This document shows, in pieces, positions 1 to 8,081 of a DNA stretch of 64,000 nucleotides. The stretch is from Microbulbifer rhizosphaerae (lineage in GTDB: Bacteria > Pseudomonadota > Gammaproteobacteria > Pseudomonadales > Cellvibrionaceae), in NCBI RefSeq assembly GCF_014191725.1, contig NZ_JACHWZ010000001.1, positions 62,001 to 126,000 of the forward strand, read 5' to 3'. The position numbers and the translations under genes are program-made. The notes beneath the pieces are model-generated. The model saw only the letters and a list, made by a program, of their open reading frames with translations, searched no databases and was not told where the DNA came from. Within the stretch, counting starts at the first letter, position 1. Each line of letters begins with the position of its first letter.

Positions 1-2826
1 TTCCGCTGGCGCCGCCAGGCGCACCGGCGGGCGCTGCAGGCCGATACGCTCGATGGCGGTTGCGAGTTGCTGTTGCAGGCGGTCTGCACCGACAGCGGGG
101 ACGGGCAGCTGTCCCTGTGGTTCGATACCGGGCTTTACCGGGAGGGGCAGATGCGCCGGCTGCTGGCGCGCCTGCTGCGCCTGCTGGAACTGGCGCTGGA
201 GCGGCCGGGCGCGCCCCTGGCTGAGCTGGATATGCTGCTCGACGACGAAGGCAGCGCGGCGCTGGAGCCCCGCGAGCCGGTGGGTCGCGCCGCGGATATC
301 ATCGTTTGCTTCCGCGCCTCCGCCGCCGGCCATCCGCGGCGGGCTGCGCTGCGCTGCGGTTCGCGGGAATACAGCTACCGCGAGCTGGACGATACCAGCG
401 ACCGGGTGGCCGCCGCCCTGCAGGCCGCCGGCGCCGGGCCGGAGCGGATTGTGGCCCTGTGCCTGCCGCGGGGGCCGGAAGCGTTGATCGCCATGCTGGC
501 GGCGCTCAAGGCGGGGGCCGCCTACCTGCCGCTGGACCCGCAACAGCCGGCCGCGCGCCTGCAGAATATTCTCGAGGATGCACAGCCGGCAGTGTTGCTG
601 GCGGAAGATAAGGGCGACTGCCTGGCGGGGCCCTGGAAAATACTGGACTGGCCCACCGCCGAAGGGGAGTCGGCGGCGCTACGCCCGGTGGCCCGGCTGC
701 CTGAGCATCTCGCCTATGTGCTCTACACCTCCGGGTCCACCGGCCGGCCCAAGGGGGTGCAGGTGGAGAATGCCCAATTGAATCACTACTGCGAGGCGGC
801 GATTCAGGCCCTGGCGCTGCCCGCCGGCGGGCACTACGGCCTGGTGTCGTCCCTGGTGGCGGACCTGGGCAATACGGTGCTCTTCCCCGCCTGGGTCCGC
901 GGCGGCTGCCTGCACCTGCTGGACAGGGCCGCGGCCACCGACGGCCGGGCCTTCGCCGCCTACCAGGCGGAGTGGCCCCTGGACGTGCTGAAGATAGTGC
1001 CCTCGCACCTGGAGGCGCTGATCGAGGGGCAGGATGCCGCCGCTCTGCTGCCGCGCCAGCGGCTGGTGCTGGGGGGCGAATCGGTGGGCGCGACGCTGTT
1101 GCGACGGCTGGCGGGCACCGACACGGCCTGCCGTATCTTCAACCACTACGGGCCCACTGAGACCACTGTGGGAGTGCTCTGGTCCGAGTTAAACCCCGTC
1201 GGTGGCGACACCGCGCTGACTTCGGCGATCGGTGGCAACCGCATTCACCTGCTGGACGGCGCCGGGCGGCCGGTGCCGCGGGGACAGGCGGGGGAACTCT
1301 GGGTCGGCGGCCCCGGAGTCACCCGCGGCTATCTCGGCAACCCCGAGGCCACCGCCGCGGCCTATATCGGGAATCCCTTCGGCGCTGGGCGGCTGTATCG
1401 GACCGGCGACCTGGCGCTGCAGGAGTCCGATGGCGCCATACGCGTCCTCGGCCGCCGGGACAATCAGATTAAACTGCGCGGCTTTCGCTTCGAGCTGGAA
1501 GAGGTGGAACGCGCCCTGTGCGCGGCCGCCGGAACGGACAGGGCGGTGGCGCTGGTGGACGGTGAGGGCGATCGGGCGCAACTGGTGGCGCTGTTGGCGG
1601 CGCCACCGGACGACGGTCTCGCCGAACGGCTGCGCTCCGCCCTGGCGCGGCAACTGCCGGACTATATGGTCCCGGCCCGTATCCTGCCGGTGGACACACT
1701 GCCCCTGGGGGACAACGGCAAGATCGACCGCGGGGCCCTGGCGGGGTTGGTGCGGCGGGCCGGCAGCCGCACCCCGGTTCCCCCGGAAGGAGAGCTGGAG
1801 CGGACGATACTGGCGGTCTGGCGGGAACTGCTGGGCCGGGAGGATATCGGCGTCACCGACAATTTCTTCGATATCGGCGGCCATTCCCTGGCGGCGATCA
1901 AGGTGGTAGCGCGTCTGCGCGAGCGCCTGCAGCGGGCGCTGCCGACCACCCTGCTGTTCGACGCACAGACGGTGCGCGCGCTGGCCGCGACTATTGCCGG
2001 CGACCCGGAGCCGCGGCGTTGGCAATGCTATGGCGAGGTGCCGGAGGGCCCGGCGGTAGTGGTGCTGCACGCCGTCTCCGGCCACCTGCTGCCCCTGCGC
2101 CCGCTGATCGACGCGCTGCGCGGTCGGGTGAGCCTCTACGGCCTGGCGGCGGACAGCGCGGTCCCGGACGAGAGTGATCCCGACTGCCTGGAGCGGCTGC
2201 TGGAGGACTATGTGGCGGCGGTACCGGAGTCCCTGCGGGATACCCCGCTGGTGCTGGTGGGCTGGAGCCTGGCGGCGCGCCTCGCGCTGTTGCTGAGCGG
2301 AAAACTGCAGGCGAGGGGGTTCCGGGTGCAGGGGCTGGTGCTGCTCGACTACGATCCCGGCAACACCCTGCAGGGGGCCGGCGACGAGGCGGGGCAACTG
2401 CTGGCGGACCTGGATCACTACTGCGAGACCCGGGGCATAGCGCTGCCGGACGGCTGCCGCCGGTCGCTGGCCGGGCAGATCGCCGGCTGCGACTACGCCG
2501 CCGGCGCGGAGTTGGCGCTGTCCCGCCCCGACCTGCTCGAGGCCCTGGGGGGCGGCGTGCCGGCGAACTGGATTCGCGAGCGGGTGGCGGCCCGCTGGGC
2601 GTTCAAGAAATTGATGTATGCTGCGCCGCTGCCCCGGGTGGACGTGCCGCTGTGGGTGTGGGCCTGCCGGGGCGGACCCTGCAATCCGGAGGCCTGGCAG
2701 CCCTACAGCCGCCGGCCGGTGTGGGGCGGGGTCCTGGAGTCGGACCACTTCTCCATCCCGGCCTCGGCGGAACTCCACTGCCAACTTCTGGAACGGCTGG
2801 CGGAAAGCCGATTCCCGGTTTCGTAG
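1..2826 (+). CDS. Nonribosomal peptide synthetase, terminal module (5' end outside window)
   Basis: The reading frame is open from base 1, so this is the C-terminal part of a longer NRPS. Residues below count from the internal Met at 67. The first ~50 residues resemble the end of a condensation domain. An adenylation domain follows: A3 LYTSGSTGRPKG at ~219, A5 NHYGPTETT at ~359, a YRTGDLA motif, A8 near 465 and A10 NGKID. A carrier domain with DNFFDIGGHSL at ~598 has its phosphopantetheine Ser at 607. A type I thioesterase ends the protein, with probable nucleophile Ser734 in GWSLAA, where the usual final Gly is Ala. The position of the usual FDxS motif reads ADLGNT. The module would activate and add the last residue and release the peptide; the substrate cannot be read by eye. 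A peptide exporter follows. Confidence 0.93.
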   Translation, partial: FRWRRQAHRRALQADTLDGGCELLLQAVCTDSGDGQLSLWFDTGLYREGQMRRLLARLLRLLELALERPGAPLAELDMLLDDEGSAALEPREPVGRAADIIVCFRASAAGHPRRAALRCGSREYSYRELDDTSDRVAAALQAAGAGPERIVALCLPRGPEALIAMLAALKAGAAYLPLDPQQPAARLQNILEDAQPAVLLAEDKGDCLAGPWKILDWPTAEGESAALRPVARLPEHLAYVLYTSGSTGRPKGVQVENAQLNHYCEAAIQALALPAGGHYGLVSSLVADLGNTVLFPAWVRGGCLHLLDRAAATDGRAFAAYQAEWPLDVLKIVPSHLEALIEGQDAAALLPRQRLVLGGESVGATLLRRLAGTDTACRIFNHYGPTETTVGVLWSELNPVGGDTALTSAIGGNRIHLLDGAGRPVPRGQAGELWVGGPGVTRGYLGNPEATAAAYIGNPFGAGRLYRTGDLALQESDGAIRVLGRRDNQIKLRGFRFELEEVERALCAAAGTDRAVALVDGEGDRAQLVALLAAPPDDGLAERLRSALARQLPDYMVPARILPVDTLPLGDNGKIDRGALAGLVRRAGSRTPVPPEGELERTILAVWRELLGREDIGVTDNFFDIGGHSLAAIKVVARLRERLQRALPTTLLFDAQTVRALAATIAGDPEPRRWQCYGEVPEGPAVVVLHAVSGHLLPLRPLIDALRGRVSLYGLAADSAVPDESDPDCLERLLEDYVAAVPESLRDTPLVLVGWSLAARLALLLSGKLQARGFRVQGLVLLDYDPGNTLQGAGDEAGQLLADLDHYCETRGIALPDGCRRSLAGQIAGCDYAAGAELALSRPDLLEALGGGVPANWIRERVAARWAFKKLMYAAPLPRVDVPLWVWACRGGPCNPEAWQPYSRRPVWGGVLESDHFSIPASAELHCQLLERLAESRFPVS

Positions 2827-2970
2827 GATGGGCAAAGCGCCAGCGTGCCCATCAAGGCCTCGGGCGATGGGCACGTCGCTGCGCTCCTTTGCCCGCCCTA
2901 CAGGGCGCGAAAAAATAGCTCCCCTCTTCCGATTGCGGGAGAGGGGTTGGGGGAGAGGGCCGCACGCCGG
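2827..2970. repeat. Intergenic hairpin repeats
   Basis: Two palindromic units fill the gap before the exporter gene. One has 8-bp arms gatgggca/tgcccatc at 2827-2834 and 2846-2853. The other is a cccctcttcc...gggagagggg hairpin near 2920-2960. A unit of the second type recurs at 48266-48345. They look like dispersed REP-type elements and may act as weak terminators or mRNA stabilisers. Confidence 0.6.
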
Positions 2971-2987
2971 CAGAAGGGACAAGGAAT

Positions 2988-4655
2988 ATGCAATCGATAA
3001 CGACATTACTGCACCCGGTGCGCTGGCAACTCATGCTCGCAATACTGGCCAGCGCCCTGAGCGCGGCGGCGGGCATCGGACTGATCGCCTGGATCAACCG
3101 CACCCTGGAGAGCGGCATGGCCGACACAGGCGCAGCTCTCGGGCTGTTCGGGGGCCTGGTGGCGCTGGTGTTTGCCAGCGGCGTCTGCGCCCAGGTGCTG
3201 CTGGTGCGCCTGGGCCAGGGGCTGGTGTACCGGCTGCGCCTGCAACTGGTGGCGCGGGTGCTGGGCACCCCGCTGGAACGGCTAGAGTCTTTGGGCGCGC
3301 CCCTGGTCTACAACGCCCTCACCCGGGATATCACCGTGGTCGCCGCCGCCTTCAAGCAACTGCCCATCGCCGTCTACAACGGCCTGCTGCTGATTGCGGG
3401 CATGGCCTACCTGGCGTGGCTGGACCTGACCCTGTTCCTGGTCACCCAGGTGGTGATTGCCCTCGCGATTTGGGGCGATGTGCTGCTCGGCGGGCGGGTC
3501 AAACGCCTGATGCGCAGGGTGCGGCAACTGGACGACACCCTGTTCCAGCAGTTCGAGGCGGCCGTTGAGGGGCGCAACGAACTGGGGCTGAGCCGGCCGC
3601 GGCGGCGTCACCTGTACCTGCAGCGGCTGCAGCCGGCAGCGGAAGAGGCGATGCGCGCCGCCACCCGCGCCGAGGCGCTCTGGGCGGTGAACCTCAACTG
3701 GACCACGGCGCTGATATTCCTGTTGCTGGGGGCGGTGTTCTTCGCAGGCACCGCCCTGGGTCTGGTGAGCCGGGAGGTATTGGTGGGTTATGTGCTGGCG
3801 ACCATGTTCCTGCGCACGCCCATCGCCACCATCCTGGACGCGGTGCCCGCGGTGATCCGCGGCCGCGTCGCCCTGGGGGCGATCGACCGCCTGGAGCTGG
3901 GGCGGGCGGAGGATTACTCCGGGCCCGACAGCAGCGGGCCGCTGCCCCCTTTCCGGGAACTGGCATTGGAGGGGGCCGGCTACCACTATCCGGGCGTGGG
4001 CGGAGAGCCGGGCTTTCACCTGGGGCCCCTGGACCTGCGCATTCGCCGCGGCGAACTCATCTTCCTGGTGGGCGGCAACGGCAGCGGCAAGTCCACTCTG
4101 GGCAAGCTGCTCACCGGCCTCTACCTGCCTGGCGAGGGCAGTGTGGCCCTCAACGGCGTGTCCCTGGACGAGTTCAGCGCCCCGGACCACCGGGGCTATT
4201 TCGCCACCATCTTTCCCGATTTCTATCTGTTTGCCGATGTGCTGGACGAGCGGGGGCGGGATAGCGATGTGGACGCGCGAGTGGAGCACTACCTGGAGCG
4301 TCTGGCGCTGGACGGCAAGGTCCGCGTGCAGGCGGGTCGCCTGTCCACCACTGCCTTGTCCCAAGGGCAGCGCAAGCGACTGGCGCTGCTGCTGCTGTAT
4401 ATGGAGGACCGCCCCGTGCTGCTGTTGGACGAGTGGGCGGCGGACCAGGACCCGGTGTTTCGCGAGGTGTTTTATCGCGAGCTGCTGCCGGAACTGAAAG
4501 CGGCCGGAAAGACGGTGATCGCCATCACCCACGACGACCGCTACTTCCACCTGGCGGACCGGGTCTACAAGCTGGACAGCGGGAAGCTTGTATCCTGGGT
4601 TGCCGGCGAACTGCAAACGAAAGTTTCACACGACCGCGTGTCGGAGGCGCGGTAA
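2988..4655 (+). CDS. Cyclic peptide export ABC transporter (PvdE/SyrD family), fused permease-ATPase
   Basis: A 555-aa half-transporter. The first ~290 residues hold about six hydrophobic segments. The ATPase domain has Walker A GGNGSGKST at 362-370, signature LSQGQ at 457-461 and Walker B LLLDE with Asp481-Glu482. The signature lacks the usual SGG, and the DEWAAD D-loop is typical of the PvdE/SyrD cyclic-peptide export family, which moves NRPS products or siderophore precursors into the periplasm. An AAGGA ribosome site precedes the ATG. It follows the NRPS thioesterase gene on the same strand, so it most likely exports that product. The cargo is inferred from context. Confidence 0.9.
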   Translation: MQSITTLLHPVRWQLMLAILASALSAAAGIGLIAWINRTLESGMADTGAALGLFGGLVALVFASGVCAQVLLVRLGQGLVYRLRLQLVARVLGTPLERLESLGAPLVYNALTRDITVVAAAFKQLPIAVYNGLLLIAGMAYLAWLDLTLFLVTQVVIALAIWGDVLLGGRVKRLMRRVRQLDDTLFQQFEAAVEGRNELGLSRPRRRHLYLQRLQPAAEEAMRAATRAEALWAVNLNWTTALIFLLLGAVFFAGTALGLVSREVLVGYVLATMFLRTPIATILDAVPAVIRGRVALGAIDRLELGRAEDYSGPDSSGPLPPFRELALEGAGYHYPGVGGEPGFHLGPLDLRIRRGELIFLVGGNGSGKSTLGKLLTGLYLPGEGSVALNGVSLDEFSAPDHRGYFATIFPDFYLFADVLDERGRDSDVDARVEHYLERLALDGKVRVQAGRLSTTALSQGQRKRLALLLLYMEDRPVLLLDEWAADQDPVFREVFYRELLPELKAAGKTVIAITHDDRYFHLADRVYKLDSGKLVSWVAGELQTKVSHDRVSEAR

Positions 4656-4679
4656 AAATAAAGCTATTGAAGGGAAGTT

Positions 4680-5300
4680 ATGTCATTGATCGAAAAGGGC
4701 CGGGGGCGACCTGCCATGGATGCCATTGAGGCACTGCTTACCCGGCGTTCCTATGTGCGCAGCCTGCTGCGCCATCCGGTGCCGGGGGACGAGGAACTGG
4801 AAACCATTTTACAGGCGGCCATGTCGGCGCCGGACCACGGCAATCTCAAACCCTGGCGTTTTGTCGTGGTGCGCGGGCAGGGGATGGGCGATCTCTCCGA
4901 AGTGGTGCGGGAAATTTATTCATCCCGCGATATCAGCGATGCGGACCTGCGGGCCTTCGTCGAGGAAATTGCCGATACGCCGATGATGATTTTTGTCTGC
5001 GCCGAAGTGGTTTCCGGCCACCGGATACCGGTTCTGGAGCAGCAGATGTCCGCCGCTGCCGCCTGCCAGCAGATGTTGCTGGCGATTCACGCCCTGGGCT
5101 ACGGGGCCATCTGGCACACGGTGGAACAGCATCCGCTGGTGTGGCGCCAACTGGGCCTGGCGGAGAAGGACAGCGTAGTGGGCGTACTGTCGGTGGGCAC
5201 GCCGGAGCCGGTAAAAATACGCCCGCGCAAACGCCGCTCTTTCACCTCTGTGACCTGGGAATGGGAGGCCGCCGGCCTGCGTCCCTGGGACGGTGGTTAG
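4680..5300 (+). CDS. Nitroreductase family protein (YdjA-like)
   Basis: A 206-aa FMN-dependent nitroreductase-fold protein. The N-terminal RRSYVRSLLRHPVP, the APDHGNLKPWRF segment and the AACQQMLLAIHALGYGAIWHT segment match the short YdjA-type subgroup, which uses NAD(P)H to reduce nitro or enone compounds. The first ATG has a GAAGGGAAG ribosome site. The family usually begins at the second Met (position 4716), so the first 12 residues may be extra. It lies 24 nt after the exporter gene and may be in the NRPS operon as a tailoring oxidoreductase or may be a housekeeping enzyme. Confidence 0.85.
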   Translation: MSLIEKGRGRPAMDAIEALLTRRSYVRSLLRHPVPGDEELETILQAAMSAPDHGNLKPWRFVVVRGQGMGDLSEVVREIYSSRDISDADLRAFVEEIADTPMMIFVCAEVVSGHRIPVLEQQMSAAAACQQMLLAIHALGYGAIWHTVEQHPLVWRQLGLAEKDSVVGVLSVGTPEPVKIRPRKRRSFTSVTWEWEAAGLRPWDGG

Positions 5301-5428
5301 GGTCACTAACCACTGACAATCAGCCGCTTCCTACTCCCGGCGTAAAGCCCTCTCCTGTGCAATACTTGCTGCAGCGATTGTCTCCGCGTACTGCAACTTG
5401 CTGCGCGAGTTAATCAAGGAGGTTCGCC

Positions 5429-6157
5429 ATGAAATTGAGCGAAACGTTGGCGCAGGGACGCTACCAATACAGCTGCGATGGACGCGAGATGCCGGTCCAG
5501 GACAGTTGGCAACTGGGACACGACAGGCTGGGCCGGCGCCTGCTGGTAAGCCGGCGGCTGGTGGGTGAAGACGGCTTCGGGATCGAGGTGCGCGCGCTGT
5601 TGAGCGCGGGCTTTGTGAGCGAGTGCCGTATCCACTGGCGCGACCAGGTGGATGAGGTGAGGGCCCACTACCGATTACTCACTGCCGAGAAGGCGGCGCC
5701 GGAAATGGGTGACCCCATAGAGGCGCACTGGACAGGCCCCAACGGGCCCCAGGAGGCGCAACTGGAAGGCCGGGGGCGCTTGCTGTTCCCCCTGATGCGG
5801 ATCTTTATGGGGCCGCTGCTGTTGAAACTGCGGCAGTTCCGGGAAGGCTGCGAGGTGGTCATGCCGGATATTGTCGATCCCTCGCAGCGGGGCAAACTGC
5901 TGGCGCCGCGGGTCAGCCACCGGAGTGCCAGGCCCATGGCCGGCGATGCCGCCACCCAGGGCGCCCAGGAACTGGGTACGGGAGTGAGCGGTTACGTCTA
6001 CCACGGCGATGAGGCGGAGCGCGACGCCCACTGCTATGTGGATGGTCGCGGCCTGCTGGTTGGCTACGACTGGCCCAGCAGCACCGGCCGCCTGTGGCAG
6101 GTTCGCCTGCGGGACCTGGAGTGGTCGCCGCAACTGGCGGGTATCGCGACCCACTGA
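5429..6157 (+). CDS. Hypothetical protein, 242 aa
   Basis: No family is recognised. The protein is soluble in appearance, with no signal peptide, and looks mostly beta-rich with alternating charged and hydrophobic residues. The first ~130 residues read like a lipocalin- or glycolipid-associated fold (an inference from texture only), and the last ~60 (GYVYHGDEAERDAH, LVGYDWPSS) look like a second small domain. An AGGAGG ribosome site sits 8 nt before the ATG. High-GC codon use matches its neighbours, so it is a native gene. It is probably transcribed alone or with pldA 63 nt downstream. Confidence 0.75.
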   Translation: MKLSETLAQGRYQYSCDGREMPVQDSWQLGHDRLGRRLLVSRRLVGEDGFGIEVRALLSAGFVSECRIHWRDQVDEVRAHYRLLTAEKAAPEMGDPIEAHWTGPNGPQEAQLEGRGRLLFPLMRIFMGPLLLKLRQFREGCEVVMPDIVDPSQRGKLLAPRVSHRSARPMAGDAATQGAQELGTGVSGYVYHGDEAERDAHCYVDGRGLLVGYDWPSSTGRLWQVRLRDLEWSPQLAGIATH

Positions 6158-6220
6158 TTGCGGTAACTTTTCCCGGCGGTGTAAGCTTGCGGCGCAACCG
6201 GCCAGCAGGGAGAGAGTGTT

Positions 6221-7312
6221 TTGTCGCGCCGCCAGCTATTTCACAGCGTTGTTTTATGGCTCTCTATTTTGGGCCTTGCCTGGGCGCAGGAACCGGAACC
6301 CCAGGGCGCAGCGGAAGAGGAAGAGGCGCTGACCCCGCAGGAGCGCGAGGAAGTATGCCTGAGCGAACAATTGCTGGTGGCTCCCGCCGACACTACCCTG
6401 GAAGAGATGCGTCTCTTTTGTTCGGAGGAGGCGCGGCGGGATCCGTCGGAGCGCGAGCCGCGGCCGATATTTGCCACGGTGAGCGGGCCGGAGCCGGAAC
6501 AGGTACTTCCCGCCGGTGAGCCCAGCGTCAGCGAGCGCGCCCAGGCGATTCGCGACGCCGCCAACAACCCCTTTACCCTCGCCTCCCACAAACCCAATTA
6601 CCTGCTGCCGGCGGTGTACAACCCCTCGCCCGACCGCGCCGGGCTGGAGGGGCGGGAAGCAGAAACTATTCAACTGGACCCGGTGGAAATCCAGTTCCAG
6701 TTCTCGGTACAGGTGCCGGTGTGGCGCGGTTTTCTCGGCCAGGCGTCGTTTATGAGCCTGGCGTACACCAATCGCAGCTTCTGGCAGGCCTATAATTCCG
6801 ACGACTCGTCGCCGTTTCGCGAAACCAACCATGAGCCGGAGCTGATCATGACCTGGCTCAACGACTGGCAGTTGCTGGGGTTCCGCAACGTGGCCAACCA
6901 GTTGGCGGTCAACCACCAGTCCAACGGCCGCAGCGGCGATTTCTCGCGCAGCTGGAACCGCATCTACGCCCATTTTATCTTCGAGCGGGACAGCTATTTC
7001 CTCTCCTTCAAACCCTGGTACCGCATCCCCGAGGATCCGGAGGAGGACGACAACCCGGATATCGAAGCCTACCTGGGGCACTTCGAACTGAGGGGCGGAT
7101 ACCGTGGGCCCACCCACAGTGTGACCATGATGCTGCGCAACAACCTGCGCTCCGACATTCGCGGCGCTGTGGAGCTGAACTGGGGTTTCCCCATCGGCAA
7201 CCGGGTGCGCGGCTACGTGAAATACTTCAACGGTTACGGTGAAAGCCTGATCGACTACGATGAAACGGTGCAGACGCTGGGGGTTGGTATAGAGCTGGCC
7301 CAGGGGTTCTAG
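6221..7312 (+). CDS. pldA: Outer membrane phospholipase A (OMPLA)
   Basis: A 363-aa outer-membrane phospholipase A1, which hydrolyses phospholipids that reach the outer leaflet. A TTG start follows an AGGGAGAG ribosome site and gives a signal peptide ending near LGLAWA-Q. The catalytic block is clear: His232 and Ser234 in NHQSNGRS and Asn246 in SRSWNR, aligning with H142/S144/N156 of the E. coli mature enzyme. Around residues 60-110 there is an acidic linker not found in E. coli, so the protein is longer than the ~290-aa enterobacterial enzyme. The C-terminal Phe (AQGF) fits beta-barrel assembly signals. Confidence 0.95.
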   Translation: MSRRQLFHSVVLWLSILGLAWAQEPEPQGAAEEEEALTPQEREEVCLSEQLLVAPADTTLEEMRLFCSEEARRDPSEREPRPIFATVSGPEPEQVLPAGEPSVSERAQAIRDAANNPFTLASHKPNYLLPAVYNPSPDRAGLEGREAETIQLDPVEIQFQFSVQVPVWRGFLGQASFMSLAYTNRSFWQAYNSDDSSPFRETNHEPELIMTWLNDWQLLGFRNVANQLAVNHQSNGRSGDFSRSWNRIYAHFIFERDSYFLSFKPWYRIPEDPEEDDNPDIEAYLGHFELRGGYRGPTHSVTMMLRNNLRSDIRGAVELNWGFPIGNRVRGYVKYFNGYGESLIDYDETVQTLGVGIELAQGF

Positions 7313-7434
7313 GGGATTGGCGGCGGTGGCGGTCCCGCAAACGGCCACCGGCATCAGGCCTTTCGCATCGCGTTGTTTGTACTTTTGATCGATGGTCCCT
7401 GAACTACAGCCACCCTCTAAAGTTTGAAGGAACC

Positions 7435-7839
7435 ATGGGATTCGAAGACACTTATCGCCTAAGCGCCCACGCTGTGATCACCAATGAGGTGGGCGAAGTG
7501 CTGCAGCTGCGCGCCACATACGCGGACAAGAGCTGGGGGCTCCCGGGCGGCGCGCTGGACCCCGGTGAGACAATCCACGAGGCGCTGCTGCGCGAGTGCC
7601 GCGAGGAGTTGGGTCGCGCGGTGCGCATCGATTACCTGAGTGGTATCTACTACCACCGGGTCTACAATTCCCACGTGTTTATCTTTCGCGCCCACTTTAG
7701 CGACGAGGGCGCAATCGCGCTGTCCGACGAGCACTCGGAACTGCGCTACTTCCCGCTGTCGGCGCTGTCACCGGTACAGCGCCAACGCGTCGAAGAATGC
7801 CTTCGGTTCGACGGCCGGGTGAGAAGCGCAAAGTTCTAA
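7435..7839 (+). CDS. Nudix hydrolase
   Basis: A 134-aa Nudix-fold pyrophosphohydrolase. The Nudix box GX5EX7REUXEEXGU is complete as GGALDPGETIHEALLRECREE followed by LG at about residues 39-61; its Glu residues bind the divalent metal. The family cleaves nucleoside diphosphates linked to another moiety; the substrate cannot be deduced. A GAAGGAACC ribosome site precedes the ATG. It stands alone between pldA and the decarboxylase gene. Confidence 0.92.
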   Translation: MGFEDTYRLSAHAVITNEVGEVLQLRATYADKSWGLPGGALDPGETIHEALLRECREELGRAVRIDYLSGIYYHRVYNSHVFIFRAHFSDEGAIALSDEHSELRYFPLSALSPVQRQRVEECLRFDGRVRSAKF

Positions 7840-8081
7840 TTTAACTGCCTTCAGCGACAGCGGATTTGGTTTTCTCCCCGCCATTTGGCAATTATCGCTA
7901 AATACTATCCGGCTGAGGCATTCCCCCTCCGGCTCCTTTAGTATTTGCCCCCTGGCTTTGCACCCGCAGTGCATGGGTTTTCCCGTGCCGTGAAGTCTTA
8001 AAAACCAAATAAAATCAAAGAGTTAAATTGATTAGACGATAGTTCCGGGAAATATCCGGGCTATGCTGATGGATAAGAATT
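7840..8081. promoter_or_regulatory. Intergenic control region before the decarboxylase gene
   Basis: 242 bp without a gene, AT-richer than its neighbours (ttaaaaaccaaataaaatcaaagag near 7998). Short palindromes are visible, for example ttccgggaaatatccggg at ~8042. It probably holds the decarboxylase promoter; no operator could be assigned. Confidence 0.4.

Noticed and set aside
1189-3006. Long minus-strand open frame opposite the NRPS (605 aa)
   Set aside because: High-GC shadow of the NRPS and its 3' spacer; low-complexity His/Gln/Arg composition and no domains.
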